Assembly (NCBI GenBank): GCA_947579605.1
Contig: OX388314.1
Coordinates: forward strand, 26,546,000 to 26,609,999
Direction: 5' to 3'
From: Athripsodes cinereus
Taxonomy: Eukaryota > Arthropoda > Insecta > Trichoptera > Leptoceridae
DNA: 64,000 nucleotides
In this document: positions 46,031 through 55,800 of the stretch, one piece after another
How positions within the stretch are numbered: the stretch's first letter is position 1
Layout of the letters: every line of letters begins with the position of its first letter
Translations under genes and position numbers: made by a program
The notes under the pieces: model-generated
Seen by the model: the letters and a program-made list of their open reading frames with translations, nothing else
Databases searched by the model: none
What the model was told of the DNA's origin: nothing

Positions 46031-46211
46031 AAAAGATAATATTTAAATTAAAACACTGTTTAATTCCACTATGAGATTGCTTTAATTAAAACACAATACT
46101 ATTATGTTATTGTGTTATTACTGATGATGACTACATTGTAGTCGAAAACGTTTTAATTAAAGCAATCTCATAGTGGAATTAAACAGTGTTTTAATTTAAA
46201 TATTATCTTTT
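46031..46211. mobile_element. Penelope-like end: perfect 62-bp inverted repeat around a hammerhead motif
   Basis: 46031-46092 and 46150-46211 are exact reverse complements (AACACTGTTTAATTCCACTA and inverse). The 57-bp centre holds the ribozyme candidate. The sequence beyond the right arm (TTCCACAAAGTTACACTTG) is the inverse of that upstream of the GIY-YIG fragment at 51.6 kb, so both belong to the same PLE family. Confidence 0.75.
46117..46157 (+). ncRNA. Hammerhead ribozyme candidate
   Basis: Helix I ATTA (46117-46120) with TAAT (46154-46157). CTGATGA 46121-46127, extra T. Helix II GACTAC / GTAGTC (46129-46134 with 46138-46143) and loop ATT. GAAA 46144-46147, palindromic ACGT, then TT. Same design as the motif at 52.06 kb. 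Confidence 0.6.
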
Positions 46212-46284
46212 ATAATGTATTTCCACAAAGTTACACTTGAAAATATAGAATATGAATTAATAAATTTATACTAACATTAAAGGA

Positions 46285-46500
46285 GACCCACCGACCACCC
46301 GGATAGCTCTATAGATAAGTCTGGGGACTTCCATTAATGCGATTACATTTATACACTAACAAATTTGTCCACACAAGAGGTGCTATGATGGGCAGATTGA
46401 GCGACTGACCGGCCAAAATCCCCGCGTGCGGAATCATTTCATTACACTTCTTCAATGTCCCTCTAGTTGAGAGAATATTATTAGGTTACAACAAAAACAT
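46285..46500 (-). repeat. Dispersed repeat family B
   Basis: The minus strand has CTCTCAACTAGAGGGACATT, GGTGCTATGATGGGCAGATT in inverse, and CCGGGTGGTCGGTGGGTCTC. Confidence 0.7.
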
Positions 46501-46554
46501 TTTGAGACAAAAAAGATCAAAAATTTGTCAATAAAACCAACCAACACTAATATT

Positions 46555-46850
46555 TGTATTTATTTATTTATTTTATTCTTCACTGTACATTGCTTACAAT
46601 ATTACACAATAAAATAGTGTCATAAAAATAACAGTTATACAATTCAATGTACAGAGGGCGAGTTTATTGCTAAAATGCGATGTCTTCCAACTAACCCGGT
46701 ATGCGTTGTGAGCTAATAAGAAATGTAAGTGTTGAAGAGGAGTAGTTGATTTAAGCCTCTCAATTATGTCGCCAAAGCACATATACAAATAAATAAATTA
46801 TATTACGCTGTAGGCGAGTTTATCGCAGAAGCGATATCTTATAACTAACA
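46555..46850 (-). repeat. LINE 3'-end repeat, family L
   Basis: The minus strand has GGTTAGTTGGAAGACATCGC and AATAAACTCGCCCTCTGTAC with a GAATAAAATAAATAAATA tail. A second shorter piece with GCGATAAACTCGCC lies at 46805-46845. Confidence 0.65.
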
Positions 46851-46889
46851 ATATAATAAATAAAATTAAGACTTTACTCACATACGATA

Positions 46890-47015
46890 TCAGAGCGCAA
46901 GGAATGTCGTGGGAAGAGGTGACGCAATTGGCACAGAGACGCTCTGAATGGAGGAGGCTGGTTTCTGCCCTGTGCTCCCGAGAGGAGCGTTGAGGGCGAT
47001 GATGATGATGATGAT
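46890..47015 (+). pseudogene. RTE-like RT C-terminal fragment with (GAT)n tail
   Basis: The plus strand reads GMSWEEVTQLAQRRSEWRRL, then VSALCSREER and a stop, followed by GATGATGATGATGATGATG. The WEEV-LAQ-RxEW-LVSALC string is typical of a third RTE-like family's end. Confidence 0.6.
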
Positions 47016-47530
47016 GACTCACATAAGAACATGTGTTTATTTGCCTATTAAAATAAAAAATATTAAGAATCTGTGAATGACGCACGAAAGAAAACGTATG
47101 AAGGGTGGAGAGTTTGAGAAAAGATGGGAGGAGGTGGGGGGTAGAGTTATAGATATCACATTTAGGTGTGAATTATGAATGATTTTAAATAATTTCATAA
47201 GTGTTGTGGTTTGATTTATTGTTACATATCACCATCCAAATAACAATATAATTCTTTGCTACATATAATAATATGTGGACGATTTTATTTATCGTAATAA
47301 GAGGGCGCTGATGTCCTTCACGATCATGATTCTCCATTGACTGTCCGTTTTTATTACTTGGACAGGGAACCCCACTCGACTTTTATAGCTCCTCTATTTA
47401 TAAATCCATAGGTATACTAACAACATGGACGTAAACAGCAGAAGGGGCAAAAAAGGGTAACAGCCCCCCCTAGGATCCCGAAAACAATAGGAAAGTAGGC
47501 AAACACAGTAATATATTACAGTCTAGGAAA
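47016..47530. other. Intergenic
   Basis: AT-rich, with short G-rich patches near 47125 and 47440; no gene. Confidence 0.4.
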
Positions 47531-47683
47531 CAGCAGCCTTAGTCAAAACACATTTTAGCGCTATTTAGTCGAGAAAGTATCAATTTCGTAGCTAAAATAT
47601 ACAAGTCATCCATACTTCTTCGCAAAGTCGTCAATAGTCGAACGACTACACAACGCTAAAATGTGTTTTGTCTACGGCTGCTG
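47531..47683. mobile_element. Small MITE, 153 bp, TIR CAGCAGCCKTAGWCAAAACA
   Basis: Inverted ends of about 30 bp (to CATTTTAGCG). The interior AAGTATCAATTTCGTAGCTA parallels AAGTGTCAATTTCGTTGCGA in the MITE at 49.5 kb, so the two are related. No clear duplication. Confidence 0.7.
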
Positions 47684-47859
47684 ATACCGAAGCGGGAAGC
47701 TGCCCCTCTAGAGGTCAGAATAAAATTGCTCTAAAATTGTGGGACAAAAACGAGGATATCGTGCAAAATAAGAATTTCCTACATAAAATTTGACATTTAA
47801 TAACTGTGACTTAAAAAAAGTTAAAAAATCTGATAGCTGTTATAGTAAAACAGGCTGTG

Positions 47860-48060
47860 GAATTCCCGGTAAAGAATAGGTCTAACACTTCTTTTGACAA
47901 TTAACATCTACAATTCAGCGTTGAGACATGCACTCCATTCTGAATATATAATTTTTTGGACAATCTGCATGTATATTAAATGCAGTAGTACCTAGGTCCG
48001 CGGGCTGCCCAAATTGTAGAAAATACCATGATTGTAAGGACAAATATAATAAATGGTTGG
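47860..48060 (+). repeat. Diverged family-A copy
   Basis: CTGTGGAATTCCCGGTAAAG, AATTCAGCGTTGAGACATGC and a GGACAATCTGCATG 3' part. Confidence 0.6.
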
Positions 48061-48299
48061 TAGGTACCTAAATAATGGTTGTTATATATAACCAATCTGC
48101 TGTCCCTCCTAGAAAAAAAATGGGTACACCTATGTATACAATATAAAAGGAATATTATCTACCAATACTATAACAATTCACTTGAAACCATCATAATATT
48201 ATAACTGACAATAATAACCTGGAGTCCCGAAACATAATGAGTCTCCAGATTAACGATCGAACTATTATTTGTGAAACAACCACGAGTACTTATAATTAT

Positions 48300-48506
48300 T
48301 TTATTTTTTTGTAAGTTTTCGAGTGTCGTTTAAAAGGCAGGTGTTTGCATTTTTCTATTTGATAAATACAACCTTATACACATTTCACAGTAAGCTACTA
48401 AAAGCTTGTGTCGTGAAAGGGGAGTTTGCCGGCATCTGGGATCGAACCACGGACCCGCTGTTCACGAGGCCGAGACTCTACCCCCAGGCTACCGACGAAC
48501 TCTATA
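48300..48506. repeat. Family-A fragment followed by SINE family G (minus)
   Basis: 48305-48350 matches the family-A GTTTTCGAGTGTC..AAAAGGCAGGTGT block. 48365-48506 is an inverted family-G copy (CGGTAGCCTGGGGGTAGAGT, GTGGTTCGATCCCAGATGCC on the minus strand). Confidence 0.75.
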
Positions 48507-49498
48507 CACTTCTAATGTATGAGGTAATATCTTGAGTTCAATGCTAGATCTAGACAACTCAAATTTGATCGTTTTGAATTACATCTTTCCGATGTTTGCC
48601 TTTAATGTTTTGAGTAATTTCTAGTAATAATTATGAATTGAGAGGCTTCTTTATAATGTAATCAAAGTGTTTCAATAATAAATATAATATTAACTACCGT
48701 CCTTCTGAGTGTAATATCATGATTTATCCATTATCTCAAAAGTATTGATTTTGAGTTGTCTAGTCTAGCATTGAACCCACGATATGTGATTATGACTATA
48801 ATATGTGGATAGTCTTCTGGCTACCCCGCTTATGGTATAGACTATAGAAGAAGAATCTTGTATTAGAACACCAAAATTAATATTCTCTAAGCATTACGAC
48901 ATAATATTATTATGATGTTAGAACAACAATAGACAATATGCATGATGGCTCTAATAATTTTTGTATGTGTACACGTACGTAGATTATACATGATTTAAGT
49001 TTGACGGCACGTAGTATGTGTTCGAGTGTCAATTAGCTGGTTTACTTCTATGAGCTGAACACAATATATAATATGTCCCAGACAAATAGTTGAATTAGGC
49101 GCTTAACTGCATGACTAGGCTGTTAATTAAACGCTGGCGTTCAATTGAATAGCTTGCCGTATATTTTAACGCAATTTTTTTCTATTACTCAGTTTAATTA
49201 AGACGAATTGATCAAAATAGAATAATGCAAACATTTGTTTAAGATCAAGAATAAATACATAAAGTCCTCTTTAAAATTGACAACAAATGAGAGTGTGCAT
49301 AGTTAAAATAAAAGAAAAAGTTTATTCTAGATGCAGTACCGCCAGAAATACCAGAAATAATTTTGGTTTTATGCACACAGCAATATGAACTTCCTATAGA
49401 GGTAAAAGAATTTAAACTGCAGAATATGTTCCAAGGCAAATTAAAAACTACATACCTACTTACTAAAAAGAAGGAAAGTGAATAAATCTCCTCTAATA
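48507..49498. other. Intergenic AT-rich sequence
   Basis: No gene; a short family-A tail fragment near 48820. Confidence 0.4.
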
Positions 49499-49503
49499 CC
49501 AGA

Positions 49504-49702
49504 GGCCTGAGTCAATAACACACTTTCACGTCACGTTCCCGCTCCGTTAACGTTCGAGTATAGACGAAGTTGCAAGCAAGTGTCAATTTCGTTGCGAAGA
49601 TACACAATAGTTACGAAAATTAACACTTTGGTGCAACATCGTCTGCACCCGAACGCTAACGGAGCGGGAACGTGACGCGAAAGTGTGTTATTGACTCAGG
49701 CC
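49504..49702. mobile_element. MITE, 199 bp, with near-perfect 52-bp TIRs and CCAGA duplication
   Basis: Both ends read GGCCTGAGTCAATAACACAC and continue past CGTTCCCGCTCCGTTA with only a few differences. CCAGA lies at 49499-49503 and 49703-49707. The small divergence suggests a recent insertion. Superfamily not assigned. Confidence 0.85.
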
Positions 49703-49707
49703 CCAGA

Positions 49708-50594
49708 GCTGTCTGAAGATATTCGTGAAAAATATATTAAATATAAATGAGTCGTATATAACATATTATATCTGAGTCAATTTTATGTTTTTTTTAATGA
49801 ATAAATATGTAATAACCTTATAAAATAAAAATGCCAACCATACTTTACGTGCAAAAAAAGACGTTCGTAATGATGACAAACCTCATCGCTGAGTTCAAAA
49901 TATTAAATGTCTTAACTCTAAAATTTACAGAAAATAGTGAGAGCACTATTCATTACCCTAGACTGAATTTAATATACCTACTCTTTTGATATTTTATTGT
50001 TTCTGAGTAGTTCATAGATTTTTATCGTCAACCTTTAGACATAGGTCTCAGTGTCAAATAAAGAAACTGAAACTCAACATTTGGGCTAGCTTCGATAAAG
50101 CAGATTGTTGAACTGTTGGCGCGTCATTGTGATTCAAAGAAACTGGTAACCTTTCAATTAAATGCTGGCATTGTCAGTGTCAGCAGTCAGTGTTAGTATT
50201 TAATTGAAAGATTAGCTATTTCGTTAAATGGCTTATTTAAATATCGGGCGGCGACAAATACACTACCTAAACTTAATAAAATAGTATTTTAATCTACAAT
50301 AGACTTACTGGCCTAACTAAAAAGCTCTTTAAAAAGCGCCTAAAGAATTGTTTTATATGTGTCAACAATAATTTACAATTCAGTTTATATAAAAAAAAAG
50401 TGATGATGTACAGTGGCGGAATTACCATTATTTTAGTGATTTCTTACAACTAACCGCGTCATATTAAAACAAAATGTACAAATTATGTTTATCATTTTGA
50501 CATTTGGATCTAAATTGCTGCCCAATTCTTAGATACTGTTCAAAAAGATTTGTAGATTACATGTGGACGTTTGCCACCAAATCAGCTTTTACAA
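49708..50594. other. Intergenic with a worn family-A piece and a hairpin
   Basis: 49865-49975 resembles an inverted family-A middle. 50151-50163 and 50198-50210 form a perfect 13-bp stem (CTTTCAATTAAAT and inverse). No gene. Confidence 0.45.
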
Positions 50595-50595
50595 T

Positions 50596-50853
50596 AATAG
50601 TCTTAATAGACTCATTACGATTAGCCGTGAATTGATATTAACTGTTACTGATATAATTTTGTTTATCCATAAAATTGAGTCGGAAGATTTTGGGGTGTTT
50701 ATAAGCGATACCTAATTGGTATTTGCAAATAGTCTTTACAGACTCATTGCAGCGAGCCGTATAATATGTAATTTCAATATGCCGATGATGGCAATATAAC
50801 GTATATCCATAAAGTTCATTCTGATGATTTTGCGTGCTTATAAGTGCCACGAG
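50596..50853. repeat. Diverged tandem duplication, unit about 130 bp
   Basis: 50596-50712 and 50728-50853 share AATAGTCTTWAYAGACTCAT, the AGCCGT block, TTTATCCATAAA and TTATAAGYGMYAC in the same order. Confidence 0.7.
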
Positions 50854-51149
50854 CTTTCACCTATAATACTACTACCCCTATATAGATTTAATCGAATTGA
50901 CATGAAGTGTCCCTCTTGAGAGTGTAATATAGGGGATGATGGAAATAATAATACGGCATATTGGAAAAAGGGTTAAATGAGGATGATTATGGGGAAAAAT
51001 GATAATGAAAAACATACCCCATATTGGTCAACTCTTTCCGGATATAAATTTAGTCACTGAATCTATTAAAAAAATATTCAAACATCACGTATTTTTTAGA
51101 GCGACCCTCTGTAAACTTTTTTTTGAAATATTCCAGAAGAGCAGATAAC
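50854..51149. other. Intergenic
   Basis: Nothing recognised. Confidence 0.4.
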
Positions 51150-51300
51150 TCTACTACTACTATACCGTTACGTCATAATATCTCACAAGTGGGTTAGCCA
51201 GCAGATCAGCTACCTACATGTAGTAAGCAAGAAAGCTGTCCTCGTTGTGCCAACAAAAAATTAAGACAATCAGGATTTATGGCAAACGTGATCTTCAGAT
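51150..51300 (-). repeat. Family-A 3' half
   Basis: The minus strand has GGCACAACGAGGACAGCTTT, CTGATCTGCTGGCTAACCCA and TTGTGAGATATTATGACG, a diverged tail. Confidence 0.65.
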
Positions 51301-51663
51301 ATTTCAAGAAGAGAAACCAACGCTCGAATATAGTTTTGAACGAATTTCAAGTTAAAGGTCTCACATCGAAGTTGCGTAAAAAACGGTAGTTAATCAAAAG
51401 CTGGTCATATTATTACTGAAACCATTTATTTAATAATATTCTGTGAAGTGTATGGTACGTCATTACTGGAAGGTAGAGTTAAAGATTTCTAACGGAAAAC
51501 ATAAGTTATTCGAATTTCTCTTTCATTATGATATAAAATATTGCTTTAGTTTATTTAAACCAGAATTATTAAGCGCTCCGTCGTGCGTTAGTTTAACCAA
51601 CATAAACACTAAACAATAATACATTTCTATATTTTTAAGTGTAACTTTGTGGAAATGCATTGA

Positions 51664-52011
51664 TACAAAGACTGTGACTCAGCCTACATTGGTCAGTTCA
51701 GCAGAAGAGTTCATACTCGAGTAACTGAGCACCTTAGAGCTAAAAAGAACTTTGGTATCAATTCTGAAATGGCGGACCATGCTAGAGATACGGGCCATGA
51801 TTTTGACGTCAGCGATGTGAAATTGCTGCAAAAATGTTATAAAGGCAAAAAACTGGACATCTTGGAAACATTAGACATTAATAATCATAAAAAATTAGTA
51901 AACATTCAACACCCACAAATAACCTCACCACTACTTCTGATCCTGAACCCGCCCCTAAACTTTTCACCCCCACCCTCCACATACCCCCTGCCAATTGTGA
52001 CCACTCCTTAG
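51664..52011 (+). pseudogene. Penelope-like GIY-YIG endonuclease fragment
   Basis: 115 codons are open, from a TGA just upstream to TAG at 52011. The start reads YKDCDSAYIGQFSRRVHTRV, then TEHLRAKKNFGIN and MADHARDTGHDFD. This is the PLE-type GIY-YIG nuclease: the YIG element, the arginine-rich helix, TEH and the DHARDTGH block are visible. The first GIY tripeptide is cut by the upstream stop. The RT domain is missing, with PLE-end sequence (GTGTAACTTTGTGGAAATGC) directly before it, as in 5'-truncated PLE copies. A proline-rich tail follows, then the ribozyme-bearing 3' end. Confidence 0.75.
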
Positions 52012-52058
52012 ATTTTTAATATTGTTTTATGTCCTTCAATTTTAGATTTAGTATTGTG

Positions 52059-52103
52059 TTATTACTGATGATGACTACATTGTAGTTGAAAACGTTCTAA
52101 TAA
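52059..52103 (+). ncRNA. Hammerhead ribozyme candidate in PLE 3' region
   Basis: Helix I TTATTA (52059-52064) with TAATAA (52098-52103), six pairs. CTGATGA 52065-52071, extra T. Helix II GACTAC / GTAGTT (52073-52078 with 52082-52087) with one G-T pair. GAAA 52088-52091, palindromic ACGT, then TC before the predicted cut at 52097/52098. It lies about 50 bp downstream of the endonuclease stop. Confidence 0.65.
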
Positions 52104-52203
52104 TTAAAACAATCTCATAGTGGAATGAAACAGTGTATGATTTAATTTAAATATCTTTAATAATAAATTATTTATCTTAAACTGTAAAAATACATATTCG
52201 CTT

Positions 52204-52613
52204 TGGTGATGCGGGTGCGTTGTTCAAAGGTGAAGATGAGAAGAAAAGCAATAATGTTCCACTTACCCTTTGGATGAGGATTCTGGAACCTGGAATCGCC
52301 TTGCCTCTCACACAAAAACACTTCTTTGAATATATAACTTAATAATAAATTTGATGTGCGGTTTGTATTTTTATATTTTAAAAGGCGGTGAAATTATATT
52401 GATGCGGTATAAGTTTTAAGCGATGCGATAGGTATGGATTCACAATGAATACTGGTGGGAAGGAAAGAATGATAGGAACACAATATATTATGATTGCTGC
52501 AATGATGGGAAGAATTGTGACATTTTTTGATAAATGAAACATTTCACACAAACCCCCCCACCTCCACATAGGAACAACCCGAAATCAACCACAATTTAGA
52601 ATTGGCCCAAACA
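52204..52613 (-). repeat. BEL element 3' LTR, 410 bp
   Basis: In element orientation it starts TGTTTGGGCC and ends CATCACCA. It matches 58755-59164 at an offset of 6551 except G at 52232 against A at 58783. Confidence 0.93.
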
Positions 52614-52625
52614 TTCTCCCCGCCT
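52614..52625 (-). promoter_or_regulatory. BEL polypurine tract
   Basis: The minus strand reads AAGGCGGGGAGA directly before the 3' LTR. Confidence 0.8.
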
Positions 52626-52861
52626 TGAAAGCTCGTAAAGCTTTCAAAACAGATTACAAATGCGTATGATTTAAATATATTTATCAATAAACAAGTTACA
52701 TAGAAAAGAAATCAATTGGCACGCGGAAAAAACATTTAAAAATTGCACCAAATATTTCTCTTTTAGGCGGTTATTAATCAATAACTTAAAATTAAATTAA
52801 CCTATAAGTAAACTAACTCAATACTAAATAAATGAGTTCATATTTATAGAAATAAGTTGTA

Positions 52862-55800
52862 TTATTGAGTTGGTATTGGGCATAATTTGACGACTGGACG
52901 TTTAATTATTCCAGTTTTCGTTTTAACCAATGCAATACGTACCACACCATCAGGTCCAGGGTAAACCTCTTCTATCTTCCCTAAAGGCCAGCGCAACGGA
53001 AGCACGTCACCCTGATCCACTAAAACGATGGTACCAACCTTTACTGGATTAGTATCAGTAGCCCATTTCTGTCTGGCCTGCAAAGTATGCAAATATTCCA
53101 ATCTCCATTTCTTCCAGTAAGACTGGACTAAGTTATCTAAAAGATGTTTACGTGATAATAAATCAACACGTTCAGAAGATAAGTCTGGAGCTGGAAGATA
53201 TTGAAGCGGCGTAGTCATCAAAAAATGTGCAGGTGTTAAAACCTCAATAGAAGGTTCCTCAGACATTAAGCACAGCGGTCTAGAATTCAATATCATTTCA
53301 ATTTGTACAAGCATAGTTAAAAGTTCTTCGTATGTGAGTAATTGATTTCCAATCACTCTATACAAATGAGTTTTGAAACATTTTATTTGTGATTCCCAAC
53401 AACCACCGAAGTGTGGTGCATGAGGCGGTATTAATTTCCATACAATCTTTCGATTAAGCAATTCTTCTCGTAAAGTTTCTTGAAAATTAGATGAAGCGAT
53501 AAGATTGTATATTTCATTGAGTTGCGCTTTAGCGCCAATAAAATTAGTTCCATTGTCGGAATACAAATGAGAAACAGGTCCCCGTCGGGATAAGAAGCGT
53601 TTGAATGCGGCTAAAAATGTGTCTGAAGACAAATCAGAAGCTAGTTCAATGTGAACTGCTCTGGTAGTTAAACATGTAAAAAGACATAAATATGCCTTTT
53701 GGGACCTTTGGCCACGTCTTCGTGTTAACGTAATACTTATTGGACCTGCATAATCCACACCTGTGTGGACAAAGGCCTTTGAGGCTTCGCGTACTCGAAA
53801 CGAAGGAAGGTCCGCCATTTTTGGATTTGGATTCTTCGGTTTTGTTCTAAAACAAGAGTTACACAATCTAACTCTCTTTCTAATGACATTTCTCGCAGAA
53901 ATAATCCAATATCTCTGTTTTATTATCGAGTTCAATAAATTTGCACCAGTGTGACAGTTCATTTCATGATAATAATCTATCAACAAATCAACAATATAGT
54001 CTGACTTTGGCAAAAGTGCAGGATGTTTCGCCTCAAAAGATATATCTGCGTTAGACAATCTGCCACCAACTCGAATTATTCCAGCTGAATCCAAAAATAA
54101 ATTAAGTTTTCTATATGGATTAGAGAGGACTTTTCCTTTCAAAAGATCGCAATATTCTTTTGAGAAGTGAGATAATTGTACAATGTGTATTATATATCTT
54201 TCGGCTAAATTCAAATGTTCGACCTCAACAAATTCTGATTTAGGTAATTTATGTATAAATCGTAATATATATACCAATATGCGAAGTAATTTTTTCCAAG
54301 AAGAAACTCGAAGGACCAGCGTTTCCAGAAATGAAGGTTCTTTTACAATGGCTGTAAAGGATTTCGAATTCATTTCAGGTATATCAGCAATTGTTGAAGG
54401 TACAAATGGCTTAATTGGCCAAAACTTTGGTTGGTTAACAAGCCATTCAGGACCATTCCACCAAAGTTTGTGTTTTAATAATTGAGAAGGAGATAAGCCG
54501 CGCGATAAGCAGTCACTAGGATTTTCAACTCCTGCAACATGATAAAAATATTTAGACTCAAGATTGTCTTGAATATTGGCCACTCTGTTTGCAACAAAAG
54601 TGGACCAGCGATGCGGTGACGAATGGATCCACGAAAGAGCTATAGTGGAATCCGAAAAAGCGTATATATTATTAATTGTGTAAAGCGGGTTGAAGGCATT
54701 ATATACCGTTCGAATTAACTTTGCGAGTAATACTGCCGAACACAACTCTAAGCGAGCCAACGAAACAATCTTCATTGGAGCAACTTTAGATTTGGAGCAT
54801 ACTAAGTTAACTGATGTATTTCCTTGAGAATCAACAACGTGTAAATACACTGCACAGCCATATGCCTTTAAACTGGCATCACAAAAGCCGACTATAGTTA
54901 CAGTGCATCCGTGTTTTACATTTAAATATCTAGGAATTTTTAAATTTGATAACAGAGGTAATTCATTTACAAGTTTTTGATAATCGTTTATTATTTGTTC
55001 GGGAGGCAATTCATCCCAGCCAATGTTAGCAATCCATAGTGATTTAATTAATAATTTGGTAGATAAAATTACTGGAGAGACTAACCCTAAAACATCAAAA
55101 AGCCTTGCTACGACAGAGAGGATAGTTCGTTTTGTGCATTGTTCACTACAAGGAGAAGTTTTAAAAGAAAAAACATCTGTTTCAGGAAACCATTCCAAAC
55201 CCAATATTTTCAAGTTTGTATCGTTAGAAAGTGTTACCGAGGCGCAATTGAGTGGTGGTAAATTAGAGAGAATTTCTTTTTTGTTACATGAAAACTTCAC
55301 CAAATCAAACCCTCCTGCCTTAAAAAATGATACCAATTCCTGGGCCAAATTTATAGCGTCTTGATTATTCGGACTCTCAGGGACCGACTTAACCAAATCA
55401 TCCATATAAAAATTGGATGTGGCCACTTCAGCTGCTCTTGGGAAGGCTTGGCCTTCATCAGAAGCGAGTTCATGCAACGTGCGCATAGCCAAATATGGGC
55501 TTGACTTTAAGCCAAAGGGAACACATTTAAATGCGAATGTACGAATCTTTTCATCGGCATTAAATCTATATAATATCTTTAGATATTTCTGATGTTCATC
55601 AAACATTCCTATTCTTAAGTACATTTGCTTAATGTCGGCCGTTATTGCCACAGCAAACAAACGAAAATTAAGCAAAAGCAAAAACAAATCAGTTTGCAAA
55701 TTAGGTCCCACGTGAAGAATATCATTGAGCGACACACCCGAATGAGTTTTCGAACTTGCGTCCAAAACAATTCTTACTTTCGAAGTTGTCTTATCTTGTC

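Noticed and set aside
52378..52569. Minus-strand 63-codon frame, repeated at 58929-59120
   Set aside because: It lies wholly inside the BEL LTRs and is copied only because the LTRs are.
54183..55364. Plus-strand frames of 100-113 residues inside the BEL element
   Set aside because: They are antisense to the intact polyprotein.
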